Shown here piece by piece: positions 11,521 through 23,911 of a DNA stretch of 64,000 bases; within the stretch, counting starts at the first letter, position 1; every line of letters begins with the position of its first letter. Below the pieces are notes generated by a model. The model did not search any database. It had not been told where the DNA came from and saw only the letters and a program-made list of their open reading frames with translations. Source of the stretch: Aurelia coerulea (lineage: Eukaryota; Cnidaria; Scyphozoa; Semaeostomeae; Ulmaridae). Both the position numbers and the translations under genes were made by a program. The stretch covers positions 13,626,001-13,690,000 of the forward strand of contig CM076943.1 of NCBI GenBank assembly GCA_039566865.1, given 5' to 3'.

Positions 11521-11952
11521 TGAAGCATAAAATGATAAAAAATACGATTGTTCATACATTTCACATCAGGCTATATGTCCTCTCAAAGGCATTTTTCAAA
11601 ATCTCATTCTTTCTTATTTATTCCATGCCCGGGATCATTATGCATCTTTATTTTTTGGGACACCAGCTACATAGATTGGTCAATTCTCAGCATTCTATCT
11701 CTTATCAAAGCTGTTTTTAAGGGGTTGTAATTAGCCGCTCCCCCGCTGATATTAATGCCATTGAAATGAGCCTCATCCAGATCAGGTTCAAGGAGCGATG
11801 AGATTCACACACACCGCACCTATATTTAACATCGTTTGGTTCTTTCTCGCTATCAGTTTAACGTTTGCCGGTGATTTCGCAACATGAAGAGGTTTTTGAT
11901 CCACAAAGCACATCTGAGTTTATCATTTCTTTTTTCCGTAGACTCTTCAATC
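11520..11952 (+). other. 5' flank / 5' UTR of the ZP gene
   Basis: This stretch between the Gypsy 5' LTR region and the first coding exon shows no recognisable coding sequence. It must hold the promoter if exon 1 is the first exon. An in-frame upstream ATG at 11884 would add 23 residues (MKRFLIHK...) ahead of the preferred start at 11953. I prefer 11953 because it puts the hydrophobic core at the usual distance from the N-terminus. Confidence 0.5.
11821..11829 (+). promoter_or_regulatory. Candidate TATA element of the ZP gene
   Basis: A TATATTTAA string lies about 130 bp upstream of the preferred start codon, followed 30 bp on by TCAGTTT, an initiator-like context. This is composition-prone in AT-rich DNA, so support is weak. 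Confidence 0.25.
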
Positions 11953-12043
11953 ATGTCTGACTGCAGTCTGAGCAACCTGAAGAAGTTAATATTTATTTTC
12001 TCTTGCTTGGTGCTGATTGGAGTGAACATGCCTGCAAGCCAAT
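11953..12043 (+). CDS. ZP gene exon 1: signal peptide
   Basis: Encodes 30 residues beginning MSDCSLSNLKK, then a hydrophobic core LIFIFSCLVLIGV and a small-residue stretch NMPASQ, the layout of a cleavable secretory signal. It ends before GTGAGC at phase 1, which matches exon 2. Intron 1 is 6.6 kb and filled with transposons. Whether a further 5' non-coding exon exists cannot be seen. Confidence 0.75.
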
Positions 12044-15000
12044 GTGAGCTGTTTCTTCTCATTAGTTTTCGCTAAGTGTACCCAAAGCATTAAAAGTAAT
12101 AAACAGAGGTACGTCTCTCCAAACAAAGATGAACGAAAATAATCAACGCATTCTTTGGCCCAGTTCACAAGAGAATGCAATCGTTTCGTCTTATCTTCTA
12201 TTGTGGGGGTCGTAGGGGCTGACGGATTGCGGTTTTCAGCCATTTTGGGGACGGTTTCACGGTTTTTGGCCTCAAAAATGAAGGTTTTACGGTTTTCGCC
12301 AATGGCTGACGGCTCGCGGTTTCTAGCCTTTTTGGAGACAGTTTCACGGTTCTTAGTCTTAAAAACAACGTTTTCACGGTTTTTGTCTCTCCTCAGCGAT
12401 TTTCAGATATTTCTTCAATCGGAAATGTCGACGAGAAGACGAGAAGTGGCACGCACAATACGAGACTCTTCATATCAAATTCCAGACCTGAAAACGATAT
12501 CGAGGCAAGCTGCTATCATGCAGTGGAGGTGAAAATCACACCAAGTGCCGAAAAGCCTGGGAAACCCATTTTTGAGTACAGGGTGTCTCAAAAAATTGTT
12601 CGACGTTCGATTAAATATCAAAAAATTATGATATAATGAAATGGCTCCATAACAAGATATCTAATTAATTTTCGACACCAGAATCTTCAAAATCCGTTGA
12701 TTTTTCATGGGGATACACGGGATTACCGGCCTTGAAGAACAAGGTTGGTTGTGCGAAAGCTGAAACCAGAGGACCCTAAATGGCATTTGTGGTAGAAATA
12801 GATGGGCTATCGTTTCTTTTCTTCTCGTTTATTTCAGAGGAAGCCAAATGGAATTTGAAAATAATTTTGATAACCTAACTTTCAAGCAAATGGATGTTTT
12901 GAGGAATTCTGTTGAGCAAAGTTTGAAAATGATTCAGTCTCTCGTCAATGACGTTTTTCGATACATGCATTCTTAAGCAAATTTTCACGATGATTATAAG
13001 GGTTATGAATTACATCCGAAGTCTTATTTGGTTTGCTCTGATAATAACGAGAGGTATGACTTTGGATAACCTTCTTTTACCTCGATCTTGGAGCTTTCAT
13101 GCGTTACAAGTCATCCAGGGGTCTTTGGTAGCTGTCGCAGTCGCATATTTGTGATCTTTGAAACTTTCAACGAATTCGGAACGATTCTAGAATTCTAGTC
13201 TCCAAAATCATTTCAGAATCTTAGGGACAGGCTTACCTTCCCATGAGCCTGCTCATGTTATCGTTATTTTTCAATATCTAATCAAATGTCGAACATTTTT
13301 TGGGTGATTGGGAGAGCCATTTTAAGCCAAAGTAAAGCTAAAGCTTGGTGTTATAAAAGATTTTCCCAGGCAAACTATCATAATTATGGATACTTCCATT
13401 ATTGGAGCAGGCAATTGGATTGTGAGAATCTTTCTAAGACAAGGTAAAAATGCGTTTGTACAAAGATTTTTCCTGAAGGTTGTAATTCATAGAAAACTGC
13501 TACAAATTGGCATTCTAAGCCAAAAAAATTGAGTTTTTCAAAAAGTTTTCTGGGGATGCCATAATTTGTATGATCACCTGTCAGAAAAGAATCAAATTCA
13601 ATTTTAACACCACAGACATTGGATCGCTAGAAGCAGATCGCCAGAAGTTGCCCATTTCAGCATGAAAATATGCATTTGATCACACATTGAAGTCTCTCAT
13701 CATGAACTGCTCTTGAAGAGGATGCAAGAGACTTTTCAAATGAAATTAAAGAAAGATAAAAAGGAAACCCAAGATATTATAAAGTTCTGTATGATATCTT
13801 GGTTCAGTTCAACTGAATGATGGTTTTAGTCAAAAGCAGAGGGCATGCCAAGGGCGGGCATGTCACACTGGGAACGATGGTCCTACCTTTGTCCGAAAAC
13901 CGGTAGTTCATGAAAAGATTTTGCACCACCTTTGTCCCAAAAACTGGTCGTTTTTTATGCCAATTTCCCCTGTTATTTTTCTTCAATTTGTAGGACAATA
14001 ATAACATTAAGAATCACTGACGATATTTGTCCAAAAAACCGGTAATTTCGACCAGCTACTGTTTTCGAAAGCAAGTGGTAATTGTGGCCATGAAAGTACA
14101 AGTGTCCCAAAATCGGTTGCCGGACGAAGGCAAGTCCGCTGTGGTGAAAAATTGGAAATCCTGGTCTTTTTTCCTTAAATTTAGCGGACAATGATAGAAC
14201 CGCTTATGTGAAAATTTGAAATACTGGTCTTTTCTGCTTAAATTTGGCGGACAAAGGAAGAACCAGCTTGAAGGTAAACTTCAGGATTTTGATTAGAAAG
14301 GAGATTAGGAAACTTGATCTTCGTGACAAACTGACGGAATAGGAAGAATGATATTCAAATTTCACATTTGTCCCAAAAACTGGTTGTTTTTGGCAGGAAA
14401 GTCGTACTATGTGATAAAAGGACCGGTTATTTTTTCCAATTCCTCTGGACAAACATGGGGTCAAATATTTTACAGTACTGGCCCGCCCTTGGCATGCCTC
14501 TAGGCACCATCAAACGTTGTGAAAATCATGAAGTTTTGGTTTACTTTAGCTTTTGGGAAGGGAAGCGGGAATTCGTTGAAAAATTATGACCAGAATCTGG
14601 AATTTGGATGAAAACTTAGCGGAATTCAGGAATAGGGGTGGGGCCAATTGAGTGCCCTCGACACTGTGTGATATCTTTGAGGTATCGTGTATGATAAAAA
14701 TCCTCCAAATCTTTATTTCCTTGGGAAAATATCTGGCGGATGAGTGAAGCAATCGTGAGTTTAAATGACAAATATTTGCTTTGCTCGGTGGACTTGCTTT
14801 ATGGATCGTACGTCCCTGAAATGCACAGTTGAATGCCGTTGAGTGTGTGCCATTGTGTCTGAATGAAAGTGATGTGGCGCAGTGGTGTAATCCACTGACT
14901 TTGCAGCCAGAACAGTCAGGTGGACAGGGTTCCATACCCGGTAGAGCACCATCACTTGAGCGTCATGACAAGGGGTCGCGGACTCGATTAAGCCTATTCT

Positions 15001-18000
15001 ACCTTTGCGTTCCCAGTGCTTGGCGCTAAAAACCGCAACTTCACCTTCACCTGAATAACATAGCTTCTTATGAATTTCTTATCATTACGGTTTTAGTAGG
15101 AATAATAGGGCGGTTTTTCGGTTTTGCTATAAAATTTTAGCGGTTTTACGCTTTTCGCAAAATGTTTTGGCGGTTTCACGGTTTTCGGAACCCCCCTACG
15201 ACCCCCACTCTTTTCCTTTTGATAGAAATGATGAGATATATTCTTGCGTATTGCGCTAAGGCATCAATGGAAGTGTACCTACCAAGATTTTTTTCGATTT
15301 ATACTTTCATTTTCAACATGTTTTCATTGTTGATTTGATTTACAGTCATTATCAATTCTTGTGCAGCATGACTCGTTGAGCAAAGCCCCTATTAAACCCA
15401 AATTACCTGTCCTTGCGAAATAATCGAAAAAAAGACTTGCAATCACCATTCAAAAACCTTAACCTTCATTGTTTCAAAGGTACCAGTGAGACCAAGTTCT
15501 GCTGCAACATCTTCATTCACAAACGTTTGAGTGCTGGCATCATCCAGTAGTGCGTTGACTTTCAATCTTCGACAGCCTTTTTTCAAAATAACCTGGTTCT
15601 CAATGCTGTTGCTCCTTTGACATCTGATTTTGAACACACTATCGTTGTTTGTGTTGCAAAATTCTTCTGCAAATGCTCCCCCTCCGTGGCTGACGATGAC
15701 AACTGTTACTGACATGCTATGACTGATTGTTGCTTGGAAGCTTCTGGTTTCCTTGTTTCATCGCTGATTTGCTTGCCAGTGATCCTGTTTCCCATGCCAT
15801 GTAGCAACTTGCTGTGTGTTTCCTGACATCCACGAATATCACACACTCTACTTCAAGCACACTGATTACCACTGTGGTCATGAAGATATATGTCAGCATA
15901 ACTTCGTATTTGACCAGCAAAGTTGAATAATTTATAGGTCATTTCGTTTAGTTTAATGCTGAGTCTATGAAATTTTGCAAAGGCTTGTTGATAGAAAGGA
16001 ATCGTATTTTCGACAAAAGATTTGTGAACTCAGGTAGGGCAGTGCGAGCGAAGCGAGCAAAAACTTTGCGCAACTGCAACGGTTAGGCTACCCTACATGT
16101 ATGTAATCGTAAGTAACAAACCATCTTAATTTATAGTCTGAAATTCTCGTAGTATCAGTGCTCTGAAGAATAGAATAGCTGAATCGGTGCTTCCCACCTT
16201 TGGATGGAACTTTGTCGGCAAATGCTGGCTTGACGATTGAGCTTGATTTACCGACAGCCACTTTTCCAGGGGGATGTCATACCCCCTACACCCCCCTATG
16301 GCGACGGTCCTGGTTCTAAACCTTTCAAATCTTCACTCGCAATTATTTGGTTGCAAGATGCCTTAACTTGTGGCTCTGTTTGTCATTTTATTAATCTTTT
16401 TTTATGTTCTGACGTCTGGGTAGACAAAACATTTTGCTCCTTGGGGTATTGTCTCTGTAGTAGGGAAGCATTGGCTGTAGGTATAGTAATTAGCAATCAT
16501 GAATTGTAAATATTTAACGGAATATGAAATTCAAACTTTATTCATAAGAAATACATAATACAATGTACTGTAAAACTTATACGAATCAGAAAAAGCAAAG
16601 CTTATCTAGTCTGAGCCGCTTTGAGAATAAAAACAAGCGAAATATATACAAAGCGTAACAAGAAGATTAGTAGTAGCAAACTGGTAAAAGTATAATGGTT
16701 AATATTATAAAATGTTAAAGGTTAAGTCATTTTGTATTTTATTTAATTTTTTGTTTTTTGTTTCTTTATTTTATTGGTATTGAAGGAGTCTAAGATTTTT
16801 TATTTCGTTGGAAAATTATTTTACGTTATTGATATGTTTTATCTTATCTGGGAGGTTATTCCAGAGTCTTGCACCATGGGTAGTTAGACACTGCTGTTGT
16901 GCTTGTATAGAAGAGCGCTGGATAATATGTATCTGCGGGGGAAATTTTTTATAGTACTGCGGAGGAGATATCGAAAGAACAAATTCTCCTCCGCAGTACT
17001 ATAAAAAATTTCCCCCGCAGATACATATTATCCAGCGCTCCTCCATACAAGCACACCAGCAGTGTCTAACTACCTATGCTTGCACCTTTGTTTTTAAGCG
17101 TTTGGTCACCCCAATGTTTGCGTGTTCTGCATAGTTTATAGTATTTTCTTTGTCTTGTTTCGTATATGTGTTTACCCTCATTAGTTTCAAAATAGTTATG
17201 AAATGCAGCTGGAAGTTTTTCTGGGTTATGATGCACTTTATGCATGAAGTTAAGAATTTTTGCTTCATAGAGATATTTTACTTTTAAAATTCAATACGGT
17301 TTATGCAGAATGCTGGTAGAGCATCTATAGTCTTTGAACTGCAATATTTTAAGCAGTTTATTTTGTAGTACTTGGGAGTCGCTTTAAATGACATTCTTTA
17401 GCCACTCCATAAACTTCTAAGGCGTAGCTTATTTTTGATTGCACTAAGCTGAGAAATAAAGCCTTCAAACATTCAGCTGGGACTAAGTGTCGCAGTTTGG
17501 CAAACATAGAGCAATATTTAACTAAGCTGCTTGCAAGTATGTCTGTATGGTTATTCCAGTTTAAGTTGCAATCTATTTGAAGTCTAAGATATTTTTCACT
17601 GTTGACTTCTTTAAGTTTGGAACCCATTTCGATTGCGAAATGGTTGTCCATGATTTTATTTCGATTTGGTTTAAAAAGGCAATGATTTGTTTTACTGGTG
17701 TTGATAAGCAGTTTGTTTGCTTTGAACCACTCATCTAATTTGGCTAGTTCGCTGTTAATTACTCCAGCTAAGTCGTTCATATTGTTGCTAAAGCAAAATA
17801 TGTTTGTGTCATCAGCAAAGAGTCTTGGTTTAACATCATTCATAGCGTTTGCCATGTCATTTACGAATATTGTGAAAAGAATTGGGCCTAGGACTGACCC
17901 TTGTGGTAGTCCTGTTTCAATTTTTTCTAAGGCAGATTGTGTCTTATTGCAGCACGTGTATTGTTTACGGTTACTGAGATAGCTGGAAAACCAGTCTCCA

Positions 18001-20149
18001 ACGATCCCTCTAAATCTATAATGATGGAGTTGTGAAGAAGAATCTCATGGTCAATAGTATCAAATGCTTTTGATAGGTCGAGAAATACACCAAGTGCACA
18101 GTTATCTTGATCTAATTTACTATAGATTTGGTCTGTAATTTTTGAGAAAGCATGCACTGTTGCGTGGTTTTCTCTGAATCCGAATTGGAGTTCATACATA
18201 GTTTGTGTTTTTTTATGAAAGTCATCATATGTTTGACAACCAGACGTTCTAATATTTTTTCAAAGCAAGACAGGAGGGAGATTGGTCTGTAGTTTTCTGC
18301 AATGTATCTTGCACACTTCTTGAAAACAGGAATTACTTTTGCGACTTTCCAAATATCTGGAAATATTCCAGAATTTATGGAAAGGTTGTAGATGTGAGAG
18401 AGTGGGCTAACTAGGAGTTCAAAGGTAGCTTTTATAATCGATGGCTTAATACCATCATGTCCTGGAGATTTGTTGCCTTTTAGAAGTTTTATTTCAGTAA
18501 CGATTTCATTAATCAGTTTAGGAGTGCACATCCCGTCAGCAAAATATACTATGTAACCCCCTGCCCGCCCCCCCCCCCCCCGGTGACTCCCTGCAACAGT
18601 TCTTTGATTGCCTTATGTTTTAATAGTATTAACTGGATGTTTTTTCTATCACAGCAATTGTAAAATGTGGTGACGATAAACCTTGGTGTGGTATTTCGAA
18701 AGACGACTGTGAACCAGGAATGATTGCTTATAAGAATATGGTGACTTATTGCAAGAAAACATGTGGAGTTTGCATACGTAAGTCATTTCTCATACAAATC
18801 CACTTATTTATATGCATAAAATTTGCGTTGGGGGAAATTTGACATTGAACTCTATTTTAACCGGGCGAAAAAAAATGATTTTCCACCAGGGGGACGTTCC
18901 TGAAACTTGCAGTGTCATAATCTAACAAAGGAGAAGATAAAACTAGCATCAATTAATCTATAGTCGCATGATTGGTTGCTAGGCAAACAAAGCAATGCAA
19001 TTTTTTGACAAAATCGAGCTATTTGCAAATTAAAGGGGCCCATTAGCTATGTACGAAGAACGCTGCGCTGGTACATGACAAAACTTAAAACAACTGAGAG
19101 AGGAAGCTTCCAAATCGCCATTGCAAACAGGAAAAGAGCACACGATGACCTTATTACGTATGGCGGAATACAGCTCAGACTTTTCTGGCTGAGAGCAAGT
19201 CGCAGAAGATTGTAGTTTCTTCGAAGCTGCAGCATACCGATGACTATCATTTAAGGTGCTGGTCTTCAAGGATCCTTTCATAAAATTGTTGAAAAAGCTA
19301 AATTACCAATTCTGAAATAGTTTCTGATGATATATTAGCGAAGGGCAAAATCCGATCACCTTCATTGCCTTAATGATAACTTGTTCCCATGGATAAACAA
19401 TGGTACTTTGACAGACCCTAGGATAAATTTTCCCTATGGTCTCGTTGCTGGTGTTGTCATTACTCTTCGCAATGGCTTGTGTAAGAATGCTATCTTTCAT
19501 TGCATTGATTTAAGCTTGAGTGTAGCGTTAGAAGTAAATAAAAGTGCTGAAAAAAGGCCTGTACTTTGACACACTGCGCCAGCTAGATATTTGCCCTGAG
19601 ACAAAAAAATTTTGAATAAATAGAGCTAAAGCAAAAGCCACCGTCCTCACTTTGTGAAATGACACACGCAATATAATCAACTAGCCATTCATACATGAAT
19701 TGCAGTTAAATCCACAATAATAATTAGCATCTGTGGTCGAATTGGAAACAAATCGAAAGCAATTAATGTAAATGGTTTGTTTCCTCGGTGCTGTACCAAA
19801 TCAAAGGACCCTTTGGGAGACCCACGAAGGGTTTGCAAACCTTTCAATTTTAGATTAAGTGAATCTCCTGTGATAGAAGGCACAGTTGCTGGTTGCAACT
19901 TGTAGAACTAAGAAATATCTTGAAATATGTATGTATGTATGTCTGATGTTTATGCATATATACCGGTTGAGTAAAAAAACTACCCCTGTTGGAACTACAC
20001 TGGATCAGATTAAATTTTAGTATTTGAAAAAATTAAAGTATTTGAAAAAAATTAGTATTTGAAAAAAAAAATTAGTATTTGAAAAAAAATTTTAAAAATC
20101 AAACAAAAAAAGACTAAATATATACTTTAATTGTTTTCAAATACTAAAA

Positions 20150-20180
<31 letters not shown>

Positions 20181-20473
20181 TGGTTCGTATTGTTACGCTC
20201 AGTATTACATTGGTAGTTTTGTCCTTTCGATCTGGTTACAACTAGTAACCTCAGGTCTAAGGGTTCTCCTCATTGATCGTCATCCTTCTTAAAAATCCAA
20301 GAGAAAGTCTACATTTTCAATGTTCTTCGTAATATTCTTGCAGTTCCAAGCAGCGTTCCTTTTTTGCAATGCCTCTGTCCTGATGTTAACACCAATTTTC
20401 TTTATCCCTGTTTCTAACTTTTTTTATATCATGCCTAGTGCACCAACAACAATCGGGATGACTTCAGTCTTCT

Positions 20474-20534
<61 letters not shown>

Positions 20535-20790
20535 AAAAAAATAAAGTAAATTTAACTAAACCACCATCAAAAATTAACAGAAATAAAATGAATAAAAACA
20601 CAACTGTTAAAATCTTGGAACGTTTCGATTAAAAATCTTCGTCAGCACTACTGTCTAAAGGACAACCGAGAATTTATACTACGTGATTTTACTACGTGAC
20701 ACTACTTTCTAAAGGACAACCGAGAATTTATACTACGTATTATTATTATTATTATCATCATCATTATCATTATTATTATCATTATTATTA

Positions 20791-20827
<37 letters not shown>

Positions 20828-21930
20828 AACCTTAAAGATACTTTGGTTCGCGCTAAATTGCAAACTCAAGATCAGGAGCTGATGCCAAAGGGAACTTTTA
20901 AATGCAATGGTAGGAGATGTCTAATCTGCCCTATCATCAGAGAGGGCTCCAGTTTTTCTAATGCGAATGATTCGCGATCTTTTAAGAATTTTTCGGGGGC
21001 GTACGATTGCAATTCGATAAACGTAGTTTATATGTTGCAATGTACATGTTGTAACAAAAAGTATGTTGGCAGCACAAAAACAAAATTTCGTCAAAGATTT
21101 AATGTCTACAAATCATATTTTCGGACGTACAAGCAGAAACGCAATACTGGTGCTCTTGATACGGGAAAGGCAGTCCCACAGGCAAGTTTTTTCGCTCATT
21201 TTTTCGAGGAAGGCCATCAGGGTGACTTCTCCGTCATTATTCGTATCATCGACGGAGCACAGGATGTGTACTCGCTTCGTAGGAAAGAGCTCTTTTGGCA
21301 ATACAAATTGGGTTTGTTTGCACCAAATGGCCTAAATGAGAGGGCGGCTGATGTTGAGCTGGATATGTTTGCTTGTGGTACTGCCTAGTTCTTATACCAT
21401 TGCATTGAAAACCTTGGGCAACACAATGGCAGGGATGTCGGCTTGTTGACTTCGTGTATAATTACACGTAGTGGTGGGGTGGAATTCCCTATCGAGCTAT
21501 CCTGGATTTAGCAATTTAAGCAAATCTTTGGAGGGTCAATGGCCGATATCCCTTGCCTGTTGTCTCGGGTTGTAAAAGTTGTTGTCGCGAAGAGCTTTCA
21601 GTCCCTTGTCTATAAGATTTAGAGATCGTTTCTTTCTATTCAAATCCAAAAAAAAGGGGCAAAACATCTTCGAGTAAGGTCATTGGGGAGTTTTGTGGAA
21701 AGAAATTCATGCCTTGTTTTTTGCGGCTTTGTCTATATGTAATATAAAAACATTCTTTTATGTTTATCTTGTTGATAGTATTCTAAAATAATATTCTTTT
21801 CTTTTCTTTTATTTGTCTAGGGTATAGAAACTATTTTTATGTAAATTTTAGTATAAATACTTGGCTGTCTAGGATTGTAAATACACTGAAGAAGATTTTA
21901 TATCGAAACGTCTGCCCTGAAACAGTTGTG

Positions 21931-22017
<87 letters not shown>

Positions 22018-23839
22018 ATATTTTGTGGTCGAATTGGAAACAAATCTTTTTCTTAAATAATATTTTTTAAGCAAATTAGGGGGACAGCTATTGGTACCAA
22101 ATGTGCACCATCATATGCTATTCTATTTTTGGCGACTTTGGAAGAAAAACTTCTTGAACAATCACAATATAAGCCTTGGTTATGGTGGCGTTATATTGAT
22201 GATGTATTTTTAGTTTGGACGCACGGGGAGGAAAAACTTATAGAATTTGTAGATTTTCTGAATTCCGCTCACCATTCCATAAAGTTCACCGTTGAATATT
22301 CCAAGGAAACGGTGAACTTTTTGGATGTTCAAGTTATTAGGCAAGGTAACAAAATCGTCACAGATCTGTATACGAAACCGACTGATACTCATCAGCTTCT
22401 TCGTCGTTCCTCGTGTCATCCAGGTCATACGAAAAAGGGCATTCCCTATGGGCAGGCCCTTCGAATTCGTCGTATCTGCTCAGAAGACTCTTTTTGGAAA
22501 ATCGATTGGAAAACTTGGAAAATTTTCTTTTGGATCGGGGGTACAATGGGGGAGAAATAGAGGGACAGTTTAATAGGGTAAGGGGGTTGGATCGGAATAC
22601 CCTCCTGGATCAGAACCAAAAGCACCGGGATGATACGAGGATACCCCTGGTTTTAACATTCCATCCAGCATTTCATAAAGTTTACGACATATTGCCAACA
22701 TGTTTGAATGCACTCTTTGTTGATAATGAACATCGACATATTTTCAAGGATAAGATTTTTGTTTCGTTCAGAAGGGCTAAAAATTTCAAGGATACTCTGG
22801 TTCGGGCCAAAGTTTACCAACTAACAGATGAACAAGCTGAAAAGGGCACTTTTAAATGTAATGGCAGGAGAAGCTGTCAAATTTGTGCACTCATTGTTGA
22901 AGGGGAGACATTTCGAAATTTTAATGACTCTCGACGCTTTACGATCTCCTCTGGTGCTTATCATTGCAACTCGGAGAATGTAGTCAACTTGTTGCAATGT
23001 GATTGCTGCAATAAAAAATATGTGGGCAACACAAAAACCAAATTTCAGCAAAGATTTAATGTGTACAAATCATATTTTCGAACATATGCACGTAAATACA
23101 ATGATGGCAGTCTTGACAGGGGTAAGGCGGTACCACAGGCGGGTTTCTTTGGGCATTTTTTTAGTGAAGACCATCAGGGTGCTTTTTCGGTCAGCATAAA
23201 AATCATTGATGGGGCTTCAGAGGTTTACTCACTTCGTAGAAAAGAATTATTTTGGCAATACAAATTGGGAACCTTTGCACCCAACGGTCTCAATGAAAGA
23301 GCGGCTAATGTTGAATTGGATATGTTCTCCTGTGGGGTCGCCTGAATACAGTCATTCCATTTGAATAAGTCTTAGGCTTTATCTTGGGGGCATGCTTCCT
23401 TTCGTATTTCGTGTCAGTGTGCACGTGGTGTCAGGGTGGAATTCCCTGTCTTGCCATCTAGGGATTTAGCAATTTAAGCAAATCCCAGGAGGGTCGTTGG
23501 GAGGCGTGCTTCTTCGTTTGCTTGAGACTTTATATACGCAGAGCTTCCATTCCGATGTCGAGAACTAAAGGATTAGGGAATTTACTATGAACGTTTATTT
23601 GAATTGGAAGTTTTGGCTGGCTAAGAAAACTTGAAATAGTCTAGGTGTGTTGTTTGACATTGTTTTTAAGGGGGGCCTCGGGGGATTTTATCACGATTTT
23701 ATGTAAATGTTATTTTGTCCAATAAATACTTGGCTGTCCTGTGGTTGTAAACAACTGATGAAGATTTTATAATCGAAACGTTTTGCTTTTAACAGTTTTG
23801 TTTTTCATATTATTATTATTATTATTATCATTATTATTA

Positions 23840-23911
<72 letters not shown>

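Larger units (their letters stand above)
12203..15208. mobile_element. 3 kb TIR element with CGGTTT-rich subterminal repeats
   Basis: Ends are GTGGGGGTCGTAGGGG (12203) and CCCCTACGACCCCCAC (up to 15208). Inside each end lie many degenerate CGGTTTcACGGTTTT copies (12225-12390 and 15100-15185), typical of transposase-binding subterminal arrays. It contains a smaller MITE and a SINE. No transposase frame is recognised. Confidence 0.65.
20826..21936 (+). mobile_element. Penelope-like element copy A, 5'-truncated
   Basis: Contains the C-terminal GIY-YIG part, about 500 bp of 3' UTR with a GGGTGGAATTCCCT...GATTTAGCAATTTAAGCAAA block shared with copies B and C, and a hammerhead-like core at 21886-21912, then an (ATT)n tail. 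Confidence 0.85.
22055..23805 (+). mobile_element. Penelope-like element copy B (RT 3' half plus GIY-YIG)
   Basis: Starts inside RT motif B and runs through the endonuclease, a 3' UTR of about 460 bp and a hammerhead-like core at 23755-23782, and ends in (ATT)n. It lies head-to-tail with copy A and with a third 3' UTR (copy C). Confidence 0.88.

Noticed and set aside
12155..12532. A 125-codon + frame rich in SRFL repeats
   Set aside because: Produced by the CGGTTT subterminal repeats of the TIR element.
14871..14945. A tRNA gene
   Set aside because: A- and B-box-like strings are present but no cloverleaf or acceptor stem closes; a SINE head fits better.
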